From NCBI RefSeq assembly GCF_000987955.1, contig NZ_LAZU01000056.1, positions 17,996-81,995 on the forward strand: a stretch of 64,000 nucleotides of DNA. The letters run 5' to 3'. Each line of letters begins with the position of its first letter. Positions within the stretch are counted from its first letter, which is position 1. The position numbers were made by a program, and so were the translations under genes. The DNA comes from Paenibacillus sp. DMB20 (GTDB lineage Bacteria > Bacillota > Bacilli > Paenibacillales > Paenibacillaceae). The notes under the pieces are model-generated. The model made no database searches. It worked only from the letters and a program-made list of their open reading frames with translations, and was not told the origin of the DNA. Positions 16,766 to 25,122 of the stretch are shown in pieces.

Positions 16766-16868
16766 GGGACAGTGATTCGATACGAAGCAAGTTCCAACTT
16801 GAATTTATGAAGAAAAAATATAGGCATTTAGAACAGTAACAAGAGCGGAACTCGATTCATATGTTGTC

Positions 16869-16988
16869 ATGAGTACTAGGATTGGCGGATTTCACAGGTG
16901 CGATTGTTCCTTGATTATCTTGGCTTTGTTCTTCTTGCTAGTGCCAGTTTATGCTGCCAGTAATACTGTTTATCTAAAATGGAGGTAA
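16869..16988 (+). CDS. Possible 39-aa hydrophobic peptide upstream of the TOMM precursor
   Basis: Frame MSTRIGGFHRCDC then a hydrophobic run (SLIILALFFLLVPVYAA) and SNTVYLKWR, ending 4 nt before the precursor ATG. It looks like one membrane segment or a signal peptide with an AxA-like end. No SD precedes the ATG, and the stop overlaps the precursor's own SD. It may be a chance frame, or a small immunity or leader peptide. Confidence 0.2.
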   Translation: MSTRIGGFHRCDCSLIILALFFLLVPVYAASNTVYLKWR

Positions 16989-16992
16989 GCGT

Positions 16993-17247
16993 ATGAATAA
17001 TTTCAAAAATGATCTACAGAAATTGAATGTTTCCAAGTTTAAGGCGGGTGAGATGACTCCTTGGAACGCTCAAAACGGGCAGTCGGCTCGACTGTGCTTC
17101 TTCTTCAGCTGTTTCAATTGCTTCAGATGCTCCAATTGCTTTAATTGTTTTAATTGTTTCAATTGTTTCAACTGTCACAACTGCCACAATTGCCACAACT
17201 GTCATAACTGTCACCACTGTCATCATTGCCACCGTGGAGGACGGTGA
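16993..17247 (+). CDS. Thiazole-rich TOMM precursor peptide (heterocycloanthracin/sonorensin-like)
   Basis: 84-residue ribosomal precursor of a heavily heterocyclised peptide. Residues 1-34 form the leader, with LQKLNVSKF and FKAGEMTPW, a pattern I associate with heterocycloanthracin-group leaders. From Cys40 to Cys79 a Cys occurs at every third position (14 times), plus Cys35. The inner residues change from Phe-Asn (C40-C58 triplets, with CFR and CSN exceptions) to His-Asn (C61-C70) to His-His (C73-C76), then end HRGGR. Each Asn-Cys or His-Cys pair is a potential thiazole. The core has nine His and nine Phe. GGAGG lies 7 nt before the ATG. Its processing enzymes are encoded from 17539. Cleavage site and activity are unknown. 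Confidence 0.95.
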   Translation: MNNFKNDLQKLNVSKFKAGEMTPWNAQNGQSARLCFFFSCFNCFRCSNCFNCFNCFNCFNCHNCHNCHNCHNCHHCHHCHRGGR

Positions 17248-17259
17248 GGTCGTTTTTGC

Positions 17260-17538
17260 CGATAAGGCAATGTTTGTGTCCATTATTGCTAACTGCTCAA
17301 CGGAAACAGTGGCTGCTTAATGGGAAGAGAAAAGCCCCTGTATCAATCTGAAGTGCACCCCCTAAATAGATTTTAGAAAAACCACGGTTAATCTAAACTC
17401 ATTTTTAGGGGGTGTTTTACGTTGGCAACAAAGGACAAAAGTTCAAACGTTACAGTTATGAGGGACAAATAGCTGTACATAAGATTATTTGTGAAGTGCT
17501 GGGCAGATTGAGAACAGCTTACCGAGGAGAGGAATAGA
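17260..17538 (+). mobile_element. IS3-family end remnant inside the TOMM locus
   Basis: TGTATCAATCTGAAGTGCAC (from 17339), followed by CCCC, resembles an IS3-family left end, with the matching short leader ending AGGGGGTG. A frame starting GTG at 17412 reads VFYVGNKGQKFKRYSYE, close to the N-terminus of IS3-type OrfA (KGQKFxxYS), then loses similarity and stops at 17537. No OrfB or right end is present. The 3' boundary near 17480 is uncertain. The segment 17260-17338 holds only a small hairpin (TTGCC gataa GGCAA). Confidence 0.55.
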
Positions 17539-19494
17539 ATGACAAATTTGAACCCTTCGATGCGTCTTAAGGTGAAAAGGGATACGTTTTTTCTCCCTGA
17601 TTCTGGCGGTGTGTATTTTCGAAACAATGTAAGCTCGTTCCGCATGGAAGGAGAGGCGATCGATCAGTGGATTGAAATGCTGATACCCATATTCAATGGG
17701 GAGCATAGTTTGGGGGACTTGACAGACGGATTGCCGGACCAACACCGGAACCAAGTATATGAAATCGCGGAAGTTTTATATCGTAATGGCTTTGTTCGGG
17801 ATGTGGGCCAAGATGCACCGCATCAATTGCCGGAAGAGGTTCTTGAAAAGTATGCTTCTCAAATTGAATTTTTGGATCATTTCGGTGATTCGGGTGCATA
17901 TCGATTTCAGTCTTACCGTCAAGCCAAAGTATTGGTCGTCGGTTCCGGTCCATTCTTGATCTCGGCGATTTCCGCGCTGCTCGAATCCGGATTGCCCAAG
18001 TTTAATGTACTGGTCTCGGGTTCGGATTCGACGGATCGGCAGCGGATGGCGGAACTTGCCGTATATGCCCGGAAAACGGACTCCGAGGTGGCCGTAGAGG
18101 AGGTTACCCTACATAAGGAGGGGGGAAGTTGTTGGCGGGAGGCTGTGAGGCCGTTTGATTCGATTTTGTTTGCGTCACGTGACGATGTCGAGGTGCTTCG
18201 AGCCCTTCATGCGGCCTGCAAGGAGGAGAAGAAGGTGTTTATTCCTGCTGTATGTTTGCAGCAGGTGGGTCTGGCGGGGCCGCTAGTGCATCCGGACTTT
18301 GAGGGATGCTGGGAGTCAGCGTGGCGTCGAATACACCAATCCGCAATTTCTAAAGACCCGCAATTGCACGCCTTTTCTTCCACGGCGGGAGCGATGTTGG
18401 CCAATGTGATCGTATTTGAATTATTTAAAAAGATTACGGGAGCGAACGATTCGGAACCGAGTAATCGTTTTTTTCTGTTGAATTTGGAGACTCTCGAAGG
18501 ACAATGGCATTCGTTTATGCCTCATCCGCTTGTGACAGGATTTGGCGCACCTGAATTGATCCATGATTTCGATCTTCAGCTTGAACGGAGATTAAATAAA
18601 AGTGAGAACGGATTGATTCCTTACTTCAACCGGTTGACATCGGCGGAATCAGGGATTTTTCATGTTTGGGAGGAGGGGGATTTAAATCAGCTGCCGCTCT
18701 CCCAGTGTCGCGTCCAGGCAATCGATCCGCTATCGGAAGGACCGGCCGGGCTGCTGCCGGACATGATCTGTACCGATCTGACGCATGAGGGGGCGCGTCT
18801 GGAAGCGGGGCTGGCTGGGATTGAAGCCTATGTGTCGCGAATGGCCGATCTGTTCGTCCCGAAGCTCCCCTCCCATCAGAGAGTTGAAGGCAGCAGGATG
18901 GAAACACGGGAATTTATCGGCGTCGGAGCAGGAGAAACGGTTGCGGAGGGTATTTGCCGAGGGCTGCAAAGGTGCTTGGAGGAAGTGCTGGGCAAGCAGC
19001 AGGCGTGCCAGCTGCCTATTGTCTCTCGGGTACAGTTGCGTACGGTAGAAGATGAGCATTGCCTTTTTTATTTGCAGGCATTAACGACTATGAGGGAAGA
19101 GCCGATGATCGCTTTGGGAGAGGAAGTGTCCGGATTTCCCGTTGTATGGGTCGGCACGAGCGATGGCTGGTATGGAAATGTGGGCTTAAATGCGGCAATG
19201 GCCTTGCGGAGGGCATTACAGCAGGCTCTGCTGGCAGTACAAAACCAACCGGATTTCCTCAAATCGCAAGTTTTGGAGTTTTCGTCCGTTCATCTGGAAG
19301 AACAGGTGCCGCTAAGCCTTGATATCCCCGCCTATGAAGTAACCTCACAACCTGAGGTTTTGCAGTCGGCCTTGCAGGTTTTGAAGCAGAACAAGAAGAG
19401 GATCTTGGTCTTTGATCTGGCATTAGAACCGTTTTTGAAGGAGGAAGCGGTAGGGGTTTTTGGCGTGGTGCTGCGAGAGGAGGGATCTCGATGA
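17539..19494 (+). CDS. ThiF-like thiazole bacteriocin maturation protein (ocin_ThiF_like)
   Basis: 651 residues, first maturation gene after the precursor. The N-terminal about 115 residues look like a winged-helix/RRE-type peptide-binding region. From about 128 follows a ThiF/E1-like Rossmann segment (AKVLVVGSGPFLISAISALL). The rest is poorly conserved and lacks an evident CxxC zinc pair. This matches the putative thiazole-containing bacteriocin maturation protein family, which works with YcaO cyclodehydratases, presumably to bring the leader to the enzyme. GAGGAGAGG lies before the ATG. It overlaps the next gene by 4 bp (ATGA), so production is coupled. Confidence 0.88.
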   Translation: MTNLNPSMRLKVKRDTFFLPDSGGVYFRNNVSSFRMEGEAIDQWIEMLIPIFNGEHSLGDLTDGLPDQHRNQVYEIAEVLYRNGFVRDVGQDAPHQLPEEVLEKYASQIEFLDHFGDSGAYRFQSYRQAKVLVVGSGPFLISAISALLESGLPKFNVLVSGSDSTDRQRMAELAVYARKTDSEVAVEEVTLHKEGGSCWREAVRPFDSILFASRDDVEVLRALHAACKEEKKVFIPAVCLQQVGLAGPLVHPDFEGCWESAWRRIHQSAISKDPQLHAFSSTAGAMLANVIVFELFKKITGANDSEPSNRFFLLNLETLEGQWHSFMPHPLVTGFGAPELIHDFDLQLERRLNKSENGLIPYFNRLTSAESGIFHVWEEGDLNQLPLSQCRVQAIDPLSEGPAGLLPDMICTDLTHEGARLEAGLAGIEAYVSRMADLFVPKLPSHQRVEGSRMETREFIGVGAGETVAEGICRGLQRCLEEVLGKQQACQLPIVSRVQLRTVEDEHCLFYLQALTTMREEPMIALGEEVSGFPVVWVGTSDGWYGNVGLNAAMALRRALQQALLAVQNQPDFLKSQVLEFSSVHLEEQVPLSLDIPAYEVTSQPEVLQSALQVLKQNKKRILVFDLALEPFLKEEAVGVFGVVLREEGSR

Positions 19495-21434
19495 GCACGA
19501 TCATTGCGATTGTTGGAGAAGGGGTATTGGCGGATTGTGTGAGCGGAGAACTGTCAACCCAATTTGAGGTCGTTCGTCAGATCGATTTCGAGACAGGGGT
19601 GCCGGAAGCGGCGGATTTGGTTCTGGTACTGCACGATGCTTGGCATCCTTACGTTCATCAAAAGGCGGAAGAGGTTTTGCAGCCGGCCGGCATCCCTTGG
19701 CTTCGCGGTTTCGTTTCATTTGGTGAGGGCATGATCGGACCGCTGGTTCGACCGGGTACGCAAGGGTGCTCCCAGTGTGCGGACGCGCGGCGCCTCATGG
19801 CAGGACGCGAACGCAGGGAGATGCGGGAGCTGCAGCAGAGGCTGGTGACGCATGGGGGAATGCCGCGTGATGCATGGGCGTCGCGCACAGGACTTTTGCA
19901 AGCAGCTTATTTGCTGGCAGTAGAGGCGCGGAGGGTGTTACAAGGCAAACCGGTTCAAACGGAAGGGAGGGTGTTTTTAATCAACCTGAAGACGCTGGAG
20001 AGCACACTTCACCTTATTCTCCCTGACCCGCTGTGTCCGGTTTGTAGTCAATTGCCTGACGATTCATTGACGGCAGCCCATATTTCGCTCCAACCAAGTC
20101 CGAAGACGAGCATAGACAGTTACCGCTGCCGTCCGATGGATGAGCTGAGCAAAGTTCTGACCAAAGACTATCTGGATTACCGGACCGGTTTTTTGAATGG
20201 GAAAATGGTTGACTTTAAGTCGCCATTTGCCGATGTGAGCGTAAACCTGCCGTTGTTCACAGAGGACGTGGGAACGGCAGGTCGGACTCATTCCTATGCG
20301 GCGAGCGAGTTGACCGCCATATTGGAGGGGTTGGAACGGTATTGCGGTCTGGCACCGCGAAGCAAACGGACGGTAGTCCATGGCAGCTTCCACGATCTGA
20401 AAGATCAAGCGCTCGATCCCGTAAAAGTAGGGGTGCACACGGAGGAACAGTATGCTAAACCGGGGGTTCCGTTCACACCGTTTAATCCTGACCAAGCCAT
20501 CGATTGGGTATGGGGCTATTCGTTTTTGGAAGAGCGTCCGATTCTGGTTCCGGAGCAGCTGGCCTATTACAGCATGGGTTGCAGGCACAGCTTTGTGTCT
20601 GAAACTTCCAACGGATGCGCGTTAGGCGGAAGTTTGGAGGAGGCTATTTTTTACGGCATATTGGAAGTGGTGGAGCGGGATTCGTTTCTGATGACTTGGT
20701 ATGCGCAGCTGCCTCTCCCACGCCTTGACCTTGACTCCGCTAACGACCAAGAATTGCGGTTGATGATCGATCGTTTGAAGGCAGTGGCGGGGTTTGATGT
20801 GTTTTTCTTTAATTCGACGATGGAGAATGGGATTCCAAGCGTTTGGGGAGTGGCAAAAAACAGGAAGCAAACGGGATTGAATCTCATCTGTGCGGCCGGA
20901 GCCCATCCGGACCCGGTACGGGCCGTGAAAAGTGCGGTTCATGAGTTGGCCGCCATGGTGCAGGCGCTTGACGAGAAATTTGATGCGAACCGGGAGACGT
21001 ATGTTCGAATGTTCCATGATTCATCCCTGGTGCAAGAGATGGAGGATCATTCACTGCTTTACGGATTGCCGCAAGCGCAGGAACGCTTGCAATTTCTGCT
21101 GGATGAAAACCGTCCGTTGCGAACGTTTGAAGAGGAATTCAAGCGGAAGGCAAGGCATGCCGATTTAACCGATGATCTGAAGGACATTCTTAAGGCATTC
21201 CGCCGACTGAATCTTGATGTGATCGTGGTGGATGTTACAGCGCCGGAAATCAAAAGAAATGGACTGCATTGCGTGAAAGTGCTGATCCCGGGCATGCTGC
21301 CGATGACGTTCGGACATCAATTTACCCGCCTGGCAGGGTTGGAGCGTGTGCTCCGGGTACCTGTGGAACTCGGGTACGCGAAGAAGCCGCTGACGCTAGA
21401 GCATCTTAATCCATACCCACATCCATTTCCATAG
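19491..21434 (+). CDS. Fused C-D TOMM cyclodehydratase (E1-like + YcaO)
   Basis: 647 residues. It converts Cys of the precursor to thiazolines, using ATP to activate the peptide amide. The N-terminal about 200 residues are the E1-like C part; CSQC (93-96) and CPVC (182-185) form a structural zinc tetrad. The YcaO part runs from about 215. Its ATP/Mg residues appear in SELTAILEGLERYCG and, after SNGCALGGSLEEAIFYG, in ILEVVERDS. It ends NPYPHPFP, the Pro-rich C-terminus needed by azoline-forming YcaO enzymes, so it looks intact. Start overlaps the upstream gene. Family assignment is firm. Confidence 0.96.
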   Translation: MSTIIAIVGEGVLADCVSGELSTQFEVVRQIDFETGVPEAADLVLVLHDAWHPYVHQKAEEVLQPAGIPWLRGFVSFGEGMIGPLVRPGTQGCSQCADARRLMAGRERREMRELQQRLVTHGGMPRDAWASRTGLLQAAYLLAVEARRVLQGKPVQTEGRVFLINLKTLESTLHLILPDPLCPVCSQLPDDSLTAAHISLQPSPKTSIDSYRCRPMDELSKVLTKDYLDYRTGFLNGKMVDFKSPFADVSVNLPLFTEDVGTAGRTHSYAASELTAILEGLERYCGLAPRSKRTVVHGSFHDLKDQALDPVKVGVHTEEQYAKPGVPFTPFNPDQAIDWVWGYSFLEERPILVPEQLAYYSMGCRHSFVSETSNGCALGGSLEEAIFYGILEVVERDSFLMTWYAQLPLPRLDLDSANDQELRLMIDRLKAVAGFDVFFFNSTMENGIPSVWGVAKNRKQTGLNLICAAGAHPDPVRAVKSAVHELAAMVQALDEKFDANRETYVRMFHDSSLVQEMEDHSLLYGLPQAQERLQFLLDENRPLRTFEEEFKRKARHADLTDDLKDILKAFRRLNLDVIVVDVTAPEIKRNGLHCVKVLIPGMLPMTFGHQFTRLAGLERVLRVPVELGYAKKPLTLEHLNPYPHPFP

Positions 21435-21493
21435 CATCAAAAATTGAAACGTGGCGTGGTTGACCGCCTTCGTTCATATAAGGAGAGACAAGG

Positions 21494-23074
21494 ATGAGTC
21501 TGAAGTCGTTTCTGCATAATCTGCATTATGACATTGACAAGACCAAACCGCCGGATTTGGTGGTGGATTGGGAAGACGGACCGCTCGCATACAAGCTTTA
21601 TCGCGGTCTGCCTGTGGTTCCGTTATCTCCGGAAATACCGCTGACGCTCGAAGACGTTGAAGCGCCGGTGAAGCCCGATCTTCGTCGAATGGGTCATTTT
21701 CTCTGGTACGTATTCGGGCTGACTCAATTGTCCCAGTCAGTCCTTGCCTCGAATTCCATGGTACAAACAATGGGGCTGCTGCAGCTGTACAGGAGGTTTG
21801 TTCCTTCCGGGGGAGCGTTATATCCGAATGAGTTATACGTATATTTGAAGATGGAGGATTTGCCTGCAGGGATATATCATTATGATGTGGCGCACCACCG
21901 TTTGGTGCTGCTGCGAGAAGGTGATTTCGATTCTTATTTAGCCAGGGCTCTTGGTAATCGCTGTGACGTGTCGGCTTGCTTTGGCGCTGTTTTTGTTTCG
22001 ACCATGTTTTGGAAAAACTTCTTTAAATACAATAACTTTTCTTACCGTCTGCAAGGACTTGATGCGGGTGCGCTGATCGGGCAGCTCTTGGAAGTAGCGA
22101 AACGGTTTGGCTTTTCGTCGGGGGTGTATTTTCGGTTTCTTGATCGGGCCGTGAATGATCTTCTCGGGGTATCCGAACAAGAGGAGAGCGTGTATGCGGT
22201 TATTCCTTTGTCGGTGGAGCCTGCGAAATCTTGGTTTGCCAATAGGAATGAGGAAGAGGGGAATGTCTCCGCCACTGAATTATGCTCGGAGCTGCCGACG
22301 CTTCAGCATGATCATTACGTCCGGTCCCGGAGGGTCAAGGAATTTCCGATGTTAATCAAAATGAACGAAGCATCTCTATTGGAAACACTTCGGTCGATAC
22401 CGCGAATCGGGGAAGAGAAGATCGTTCCTTTCGGTGATCAAACGGTACCACTCCCCCGCGCGAAACGGTTATTGTATGATCTGGCGTCAGTAAGCCGAAA
22501 GCGGTATTCTCCGGACAGTGATTTTATGATGAGCAAGGTAAGCCAAGAACAACTGGCCTTACTGTTGCAGGAGGCAATGGCTTCCTTCACCTATTGGAAT
22601 GATTTGGATGAAGAACATGAGAACCTCGTTTCTCGCATCTCATTATACGTCTGTTTGTATAATATTGATGGTATTCCGGCAGGAGCTTACTATTATGACA
22701 GCGCTGCTCATGCGTTACGACCGGTACGTTATGGGGATTTTCGGCTTCAGCTGCAGCATGGGATGTCTTCCGATAATGTGAACCTGATCCAAGTACCGAT
22801 ATGTTTCCATATAGCAGGGGATAAGGATCATCTCACAGCAGCAATGGGGTATAGGGGATACCGAATCCAACAGATGGAAGCGGGGATGCTCGTTCAGCGT
22901 TTGCTGTTAGCAGCATCGGCTGTCGGGCTAGGGGGACATCCGCTCCTTGGATTCGATGCCAGACTATGTGATGAGATCTATAAGATGACTTCGCAAGGAA
23001 TAACCAGCCTAATCCAAATCCCGGTAGGATCCTATCGTCACAGCCCCCGTTTAGCAGGAGGTTTACATGGCTAG
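21494..23074 (+). CDS. Tandem SagB-type FMN dehydrogenase
   Basis: 526 residues with two nitroreductase-fold halves. The first (about 60-260) has RRFVPSGGALYPNELYVYLK and AGIYHYD; the second (about 300-520) repeats the layout with SLYVCLYNIDGIPAGAYYYD and HPLLGFDARLCDEIY. SagB enzymes oxidise thiazolines to aromatic thiazoles with FMN. Single-domain members have about 250-300 residues, so this is a double-length variant like those in Bacillus TOMM loci. AAGGAGAG precedes the ATG, 59 nt after the cyclodehydratase stop. Last gene of the cluster; no transporter or protease follows. Confidence 0.93.
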   Translation: MSLKSFLHNLHYDIDKTKPPDLVVDWEDGPLAYKLYRGLPVVPLSPEIPLTLEDVEAPVKPDLRRMGHFLWYVFGLTQLSQSVLASNSMVQTMGLLQLYRRFVPSGGALYPNELYVYLKMEDLPAGIYHYDVAHHRLVLLREGDFDSYLARALGNRCDVSACFGAVFVSTMFWKNFFKYNNFSYRLQGLDAGALIGQLLEVAKRFGFSSGVYFRFLDRAVNDLLGVSEQEESVYAVIPLSVEPAKSWFANRNEEEGNVSATELCSELPTLQHDHYVRSRRVKEFPMLIKMNEASLLETLRSIPRIGEEKIVPFGDQTVPLPRAKRLLYDLASVSRKRYSPDSDFMMSKVSQEQLALLLQEAMASFTYWNDLDEEHENLVSRISLYVCLYNIDGIPAGAYYYDSAAHALRPVRYGDFRLQLQHGMSSDNVNLIQVPICFHIAGDKDHLTAAMGYRGYRIQQMEAGMLVQRLLLAASAVGLGGHPLLGFDARLCDEIYKMTSQGITSLIQIPVGSYRHSPRLAGGLHG

Positions 23075-23104
23075 AAGAGCATGGATAAAGATCGTGTGAA
23101 TCAT

Positions 23105-23340
23105 AAAAGCCAGCCGCGAGAAGTTTTTTTGATGTCATTGTAGATCCGGAAAAAATCCAAAACGGGAAGTCGGATCCGAAGATATTTCTGACGGCAGCCC
23201 AAATGCCCAACATCTCTCCCGGAGCTTGCGTTGGCATAGAAGACTCCGCGGCTGAAGAGAAGCGATCAATGATTCCGGCATGTATTCCATGTTGGCGATT
23301 CAAGCAGAGCCTGTCATGGACAGGCTCTGAAATCAATCAT
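23105..23340 (+). pseudogene. Beta-phosphoglucomutase fragment fused to half a terminator
   Basis: After AAAGCCAGCCGCGAGAAG, the left arm of the terminator type seen at 7439 and 13259, the sequence turns into coding text: FDVIVDPEKIQNGKSDPKIF, then SPGACVGIEDSAA. This is the HAD core of beta-phosphoglucomutase around the catalytic Lys and Asp. A frameshift near 23250 leads into EAINDSGMYSM. Only about 65 residues of a protein of about 215 survive. A perfect 11-bp hairpin CAGAGCCTGTC atg GACAGGCTCTG lies at 23305-23329. Confidence 0.75.
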
Positions 23341-23423
23341 TTTTAACATGAGAACAGACTACTGCTTTCTTGTAAAAGAATATGCGCAATTGCTATATGC
23401 AATGATTTCTTTGATTTCTTTGT

Positions 23424-24554
23424 CTAGAATCCGATTTTCAAGCTCTCTCCCTCGACATAAACGCCTTCCGACCGGGTGATGGGCAGCTTTTGCTCTGCCG
23501 AAAAGCCGATCGTTTCTCCATCCCGCAAAGTAACGTTCTGTTCTACGACGTAACCGGCGATATCGATCAGAAAGTCGCGCAGCTCGGCAGGGGCGGCCTG
23601 GCTGTCCAGGACTTCGATTTCATCTTTGCCGAATGATTTAAGTCCGTAAGTATACCCGCTGATCCCGTTTTCGCTTCTGACGAGGCCAAAATGAACCAGA
23701 TTCAGCAGTGGAAAGCTGTCATCGGGCTTCATGATTTCAGCCAATTCCAGAAAAAGTTGGGGCTGAAATACGGTGCCGGACATATAGATCCCTATGGCAT
23801 TGGGAAGTTTCAAACAGCTTGCCGCCAGCTTCGTATACAGCCTGCCGCTATCCAGCGGGGAGCCTGAGCGGGTGAATACAGCCAGTATGATCTGGGCAAC
23901 ATGCGTTTTGACGACTTCCGCCGCTTCCGGCCAGAGATAATTTGCCTGCGCGTTATGTTCGGCCTCACCGTCAGGTATGGGAGCATCGACAAAGCTAACG
24001 GCTAACGTAAAACCGTCCACCTCGAAGACAAGGATTCCTTCCTTTTCCTCGCCGGCGTTCTGATCTTCTCCATCTTCCGTTGAGCAGGAGATGTTCCAGT
24101 CTTGCAGCAAGTTCTTCTTCACTTGATCCAGATCGCATTCGGGCGAGTTCAGCAGAACGAACCCGTTGAAAATGCCGGATGAATCGCCCTCAGGCTTCGT
24201 GTCGTCATTTGGCGCTTGTTCGGCTTCAATGGCTGCCGCTTGCTTCATCCAGTATTCGCGGATCATTTCTACCATGGCTATCGCTTCCTGCTCCGCAGTA
24301 GCAGGGTCATAAAGCTGCATCTCACTGAAGATATGGCCGCAATGCTCGGTGTCAGATGGGCTTTCATAGCCGCCGCAGACGCCAAGAAGCCATTTTCCGA
24401 GCATGGTTTTTTTGTACTTGAATATGTAGTAATGCATTTCGTGTAAATCGAATTCTCCTGCAATTTCGATTTTGCTGGGCTTACGGCCGAGTTCGCGCTC
24501 ATCCGCCAGCCAGTCGATCATGGATTCCATGGCCGCATGTTGTTGGGCTGTCAT
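23424..24554 (-). CDS. DUF4261 domain protein
   Basis: 376 residues, cytosolic and acidic. The N-terminal part (1-120) is helical with an HEMHYYIFKYKK stretch; an acidic linker (about 125-165) follows. The C-terminal about 230 residues match what I know of DUF4261, including VLLNSPECDLDQV, VDGFTLAVSFVDAPIP and LWPEAAEVVKTHVAQIILAV. Function of the domain is unknown. AAGGAGAG lies before the ATG. It is monocistronic and convergent with the TOMM genes, and probably unrelated to them. Confidence 0.8.
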   Translation of the reverse strand: MTAQQHAAMESMIDWLADERELGRKPSKIEIAGEFDLHEMHYYIFKYKKTMLGKWLLGVCGGYESPSDTEHCGHIFSEMQLYDPATAEQEAIAMVEMIREYWMKQAAAIEAEQAPNDDTKPEGDSSGIFNGFVLLNSPECDLDQVKKNLLQDWNISCSTEDGEDQNAGEEKEGILVFEVDGFTLAVSFVDAPIPDGEAEHNAQANYLWPEAAEVVKTHVAQIILAVFTRSGSPLDSGRLYTKLAASCLKLPNAIGIYMSGTVFQPQLFLELAEIMKPDDSFPLLNLVHFGLVRSENGISGYTYGLKSFGKDEIEVLDSQAAPAELRDFLIDIAGYVVEQNVTLRDGETIGFSAEQKLPITRSEGVYVEGESLKIGF

Positions 24555-24689
24555 TCATCTCTCTCCTTATATGAGGGTGTAATCCTATAATTGTATATTC
24601 TAACCGATCCGCCTCAAAAATAGGGAGGTTAATGGAAATCTTTTCATGACACTAGGCTGCGCAGCAATCGTGGAAACGATAAAAAATCC

Positions 24690-24724
24690 CGTTAAAGTAA
24701 ACGCTGTGCTCTTTTACTTTAACG
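24690..24724 (-). terminator. AT-rich hairpin, probable minus-strand terminator
   Basis: CGTTAAAGTAAA and TTTACTTTAACG form a perfect 12-bp stem around an 11-nt loop. On the minus strand it is followed by GGGATTTTTTATCG. Confidence 0.6.
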
Positions 24725-24884
24725 AGATGATATCTTGATGAGCGTCTTGTTCGTTCATTTTCCTCGACGGATATACGATTCTTGCTTTAATTGATCGTTT
24801 GGATAATACCTCCGGGATACGTTCGCGCCGGTCCTGCGTAGCCGCAATCTCGTTGATTGTCTCTGCGCTTTTACTTATTAACAT
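24714..24884 (-). CDS. Doubtful small ORF (56 aa)
   Basis: MLISKSAETINEIAATQDRR onward, basic and soluble, ending HQDIISLK within the terminator stem at 24690. A weak TAGGAAA precedes the ATG. It lies just downstream of repeat copy 3. The open frame ending at a terminator is suggestive, but nothing is recognisable. Confidence 0.25.
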   Translation of the reverse strand: MLISKSAETINEIAATQDRRERIPEVLSKRSIKARIVYPSRKMNEQDAHQDIISLK

Positions 24885-24897
24885 GCTGGCATTTCCT

Positions 24898-25014
24898 ATA
24901 AGAAAAACTCTATCGACGTGTTTTCCCAGAAGACAGACCGCATTTAGCTGAAGTTTTTCTTGCGATATAGAATTCCATCAGCTCCGCTGATAACTTATAA
25001 ATTCTATATCTATA
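24898..25014 (-). repeat. Dispersed structured repeat, copy 3
   Basis: On the minus strand nearly identical to copy 1 (1721-1837), including the ATATAGAATT/AATTCTATAT arm and ATCAGC gga GCTGAT. It differs in the small hairpins (CTTCAGC instead of CTTCCGC, TCTGGGAAAACACG instead of TCTGTGAAGTACG). It again starts at the 3' edge of a terminator (25018-25046). Confidence 0.8.
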
Positions 25015-25017
25015 AAT

Positions 25018-25046
25018 AAAAACGCCCCGCATGGAGGAGCGTTTTT
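25018..25046 (-). terminator. Intrinsic terminator of the amidase gene
   Basis: AAAAACGC and GCGTTTTT close an imperfect hairpin followed on the minus strand by TTTTTATTTATAG. It lies about 80 nt downstream of the amidase stop. Confidence 0.7.
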
Positions 25047-25122
25047 ATAACTGACCTGCAACCTATTGAAGCTTACATAATGAATGGGAGAGAAGGACCG
25101 TTTTTCAGAGGCTGTAATGCTG

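Noticed and set aside
17080..17240. Short tandem repeats resembling a CRISPR or minisatellite array
   Set aside because: The 9-bp periodicity is the coding repeat Cys-x-x of the precursor; no spacers and no cas genes in the window.
17014..17283. 89-codon minus-strand frame with repeated ETIETIK-like units
   Set aside because: It is the complement of the tandem 9-bp units encoding the TOMM core; the plus-strand frame has the SD and family features.
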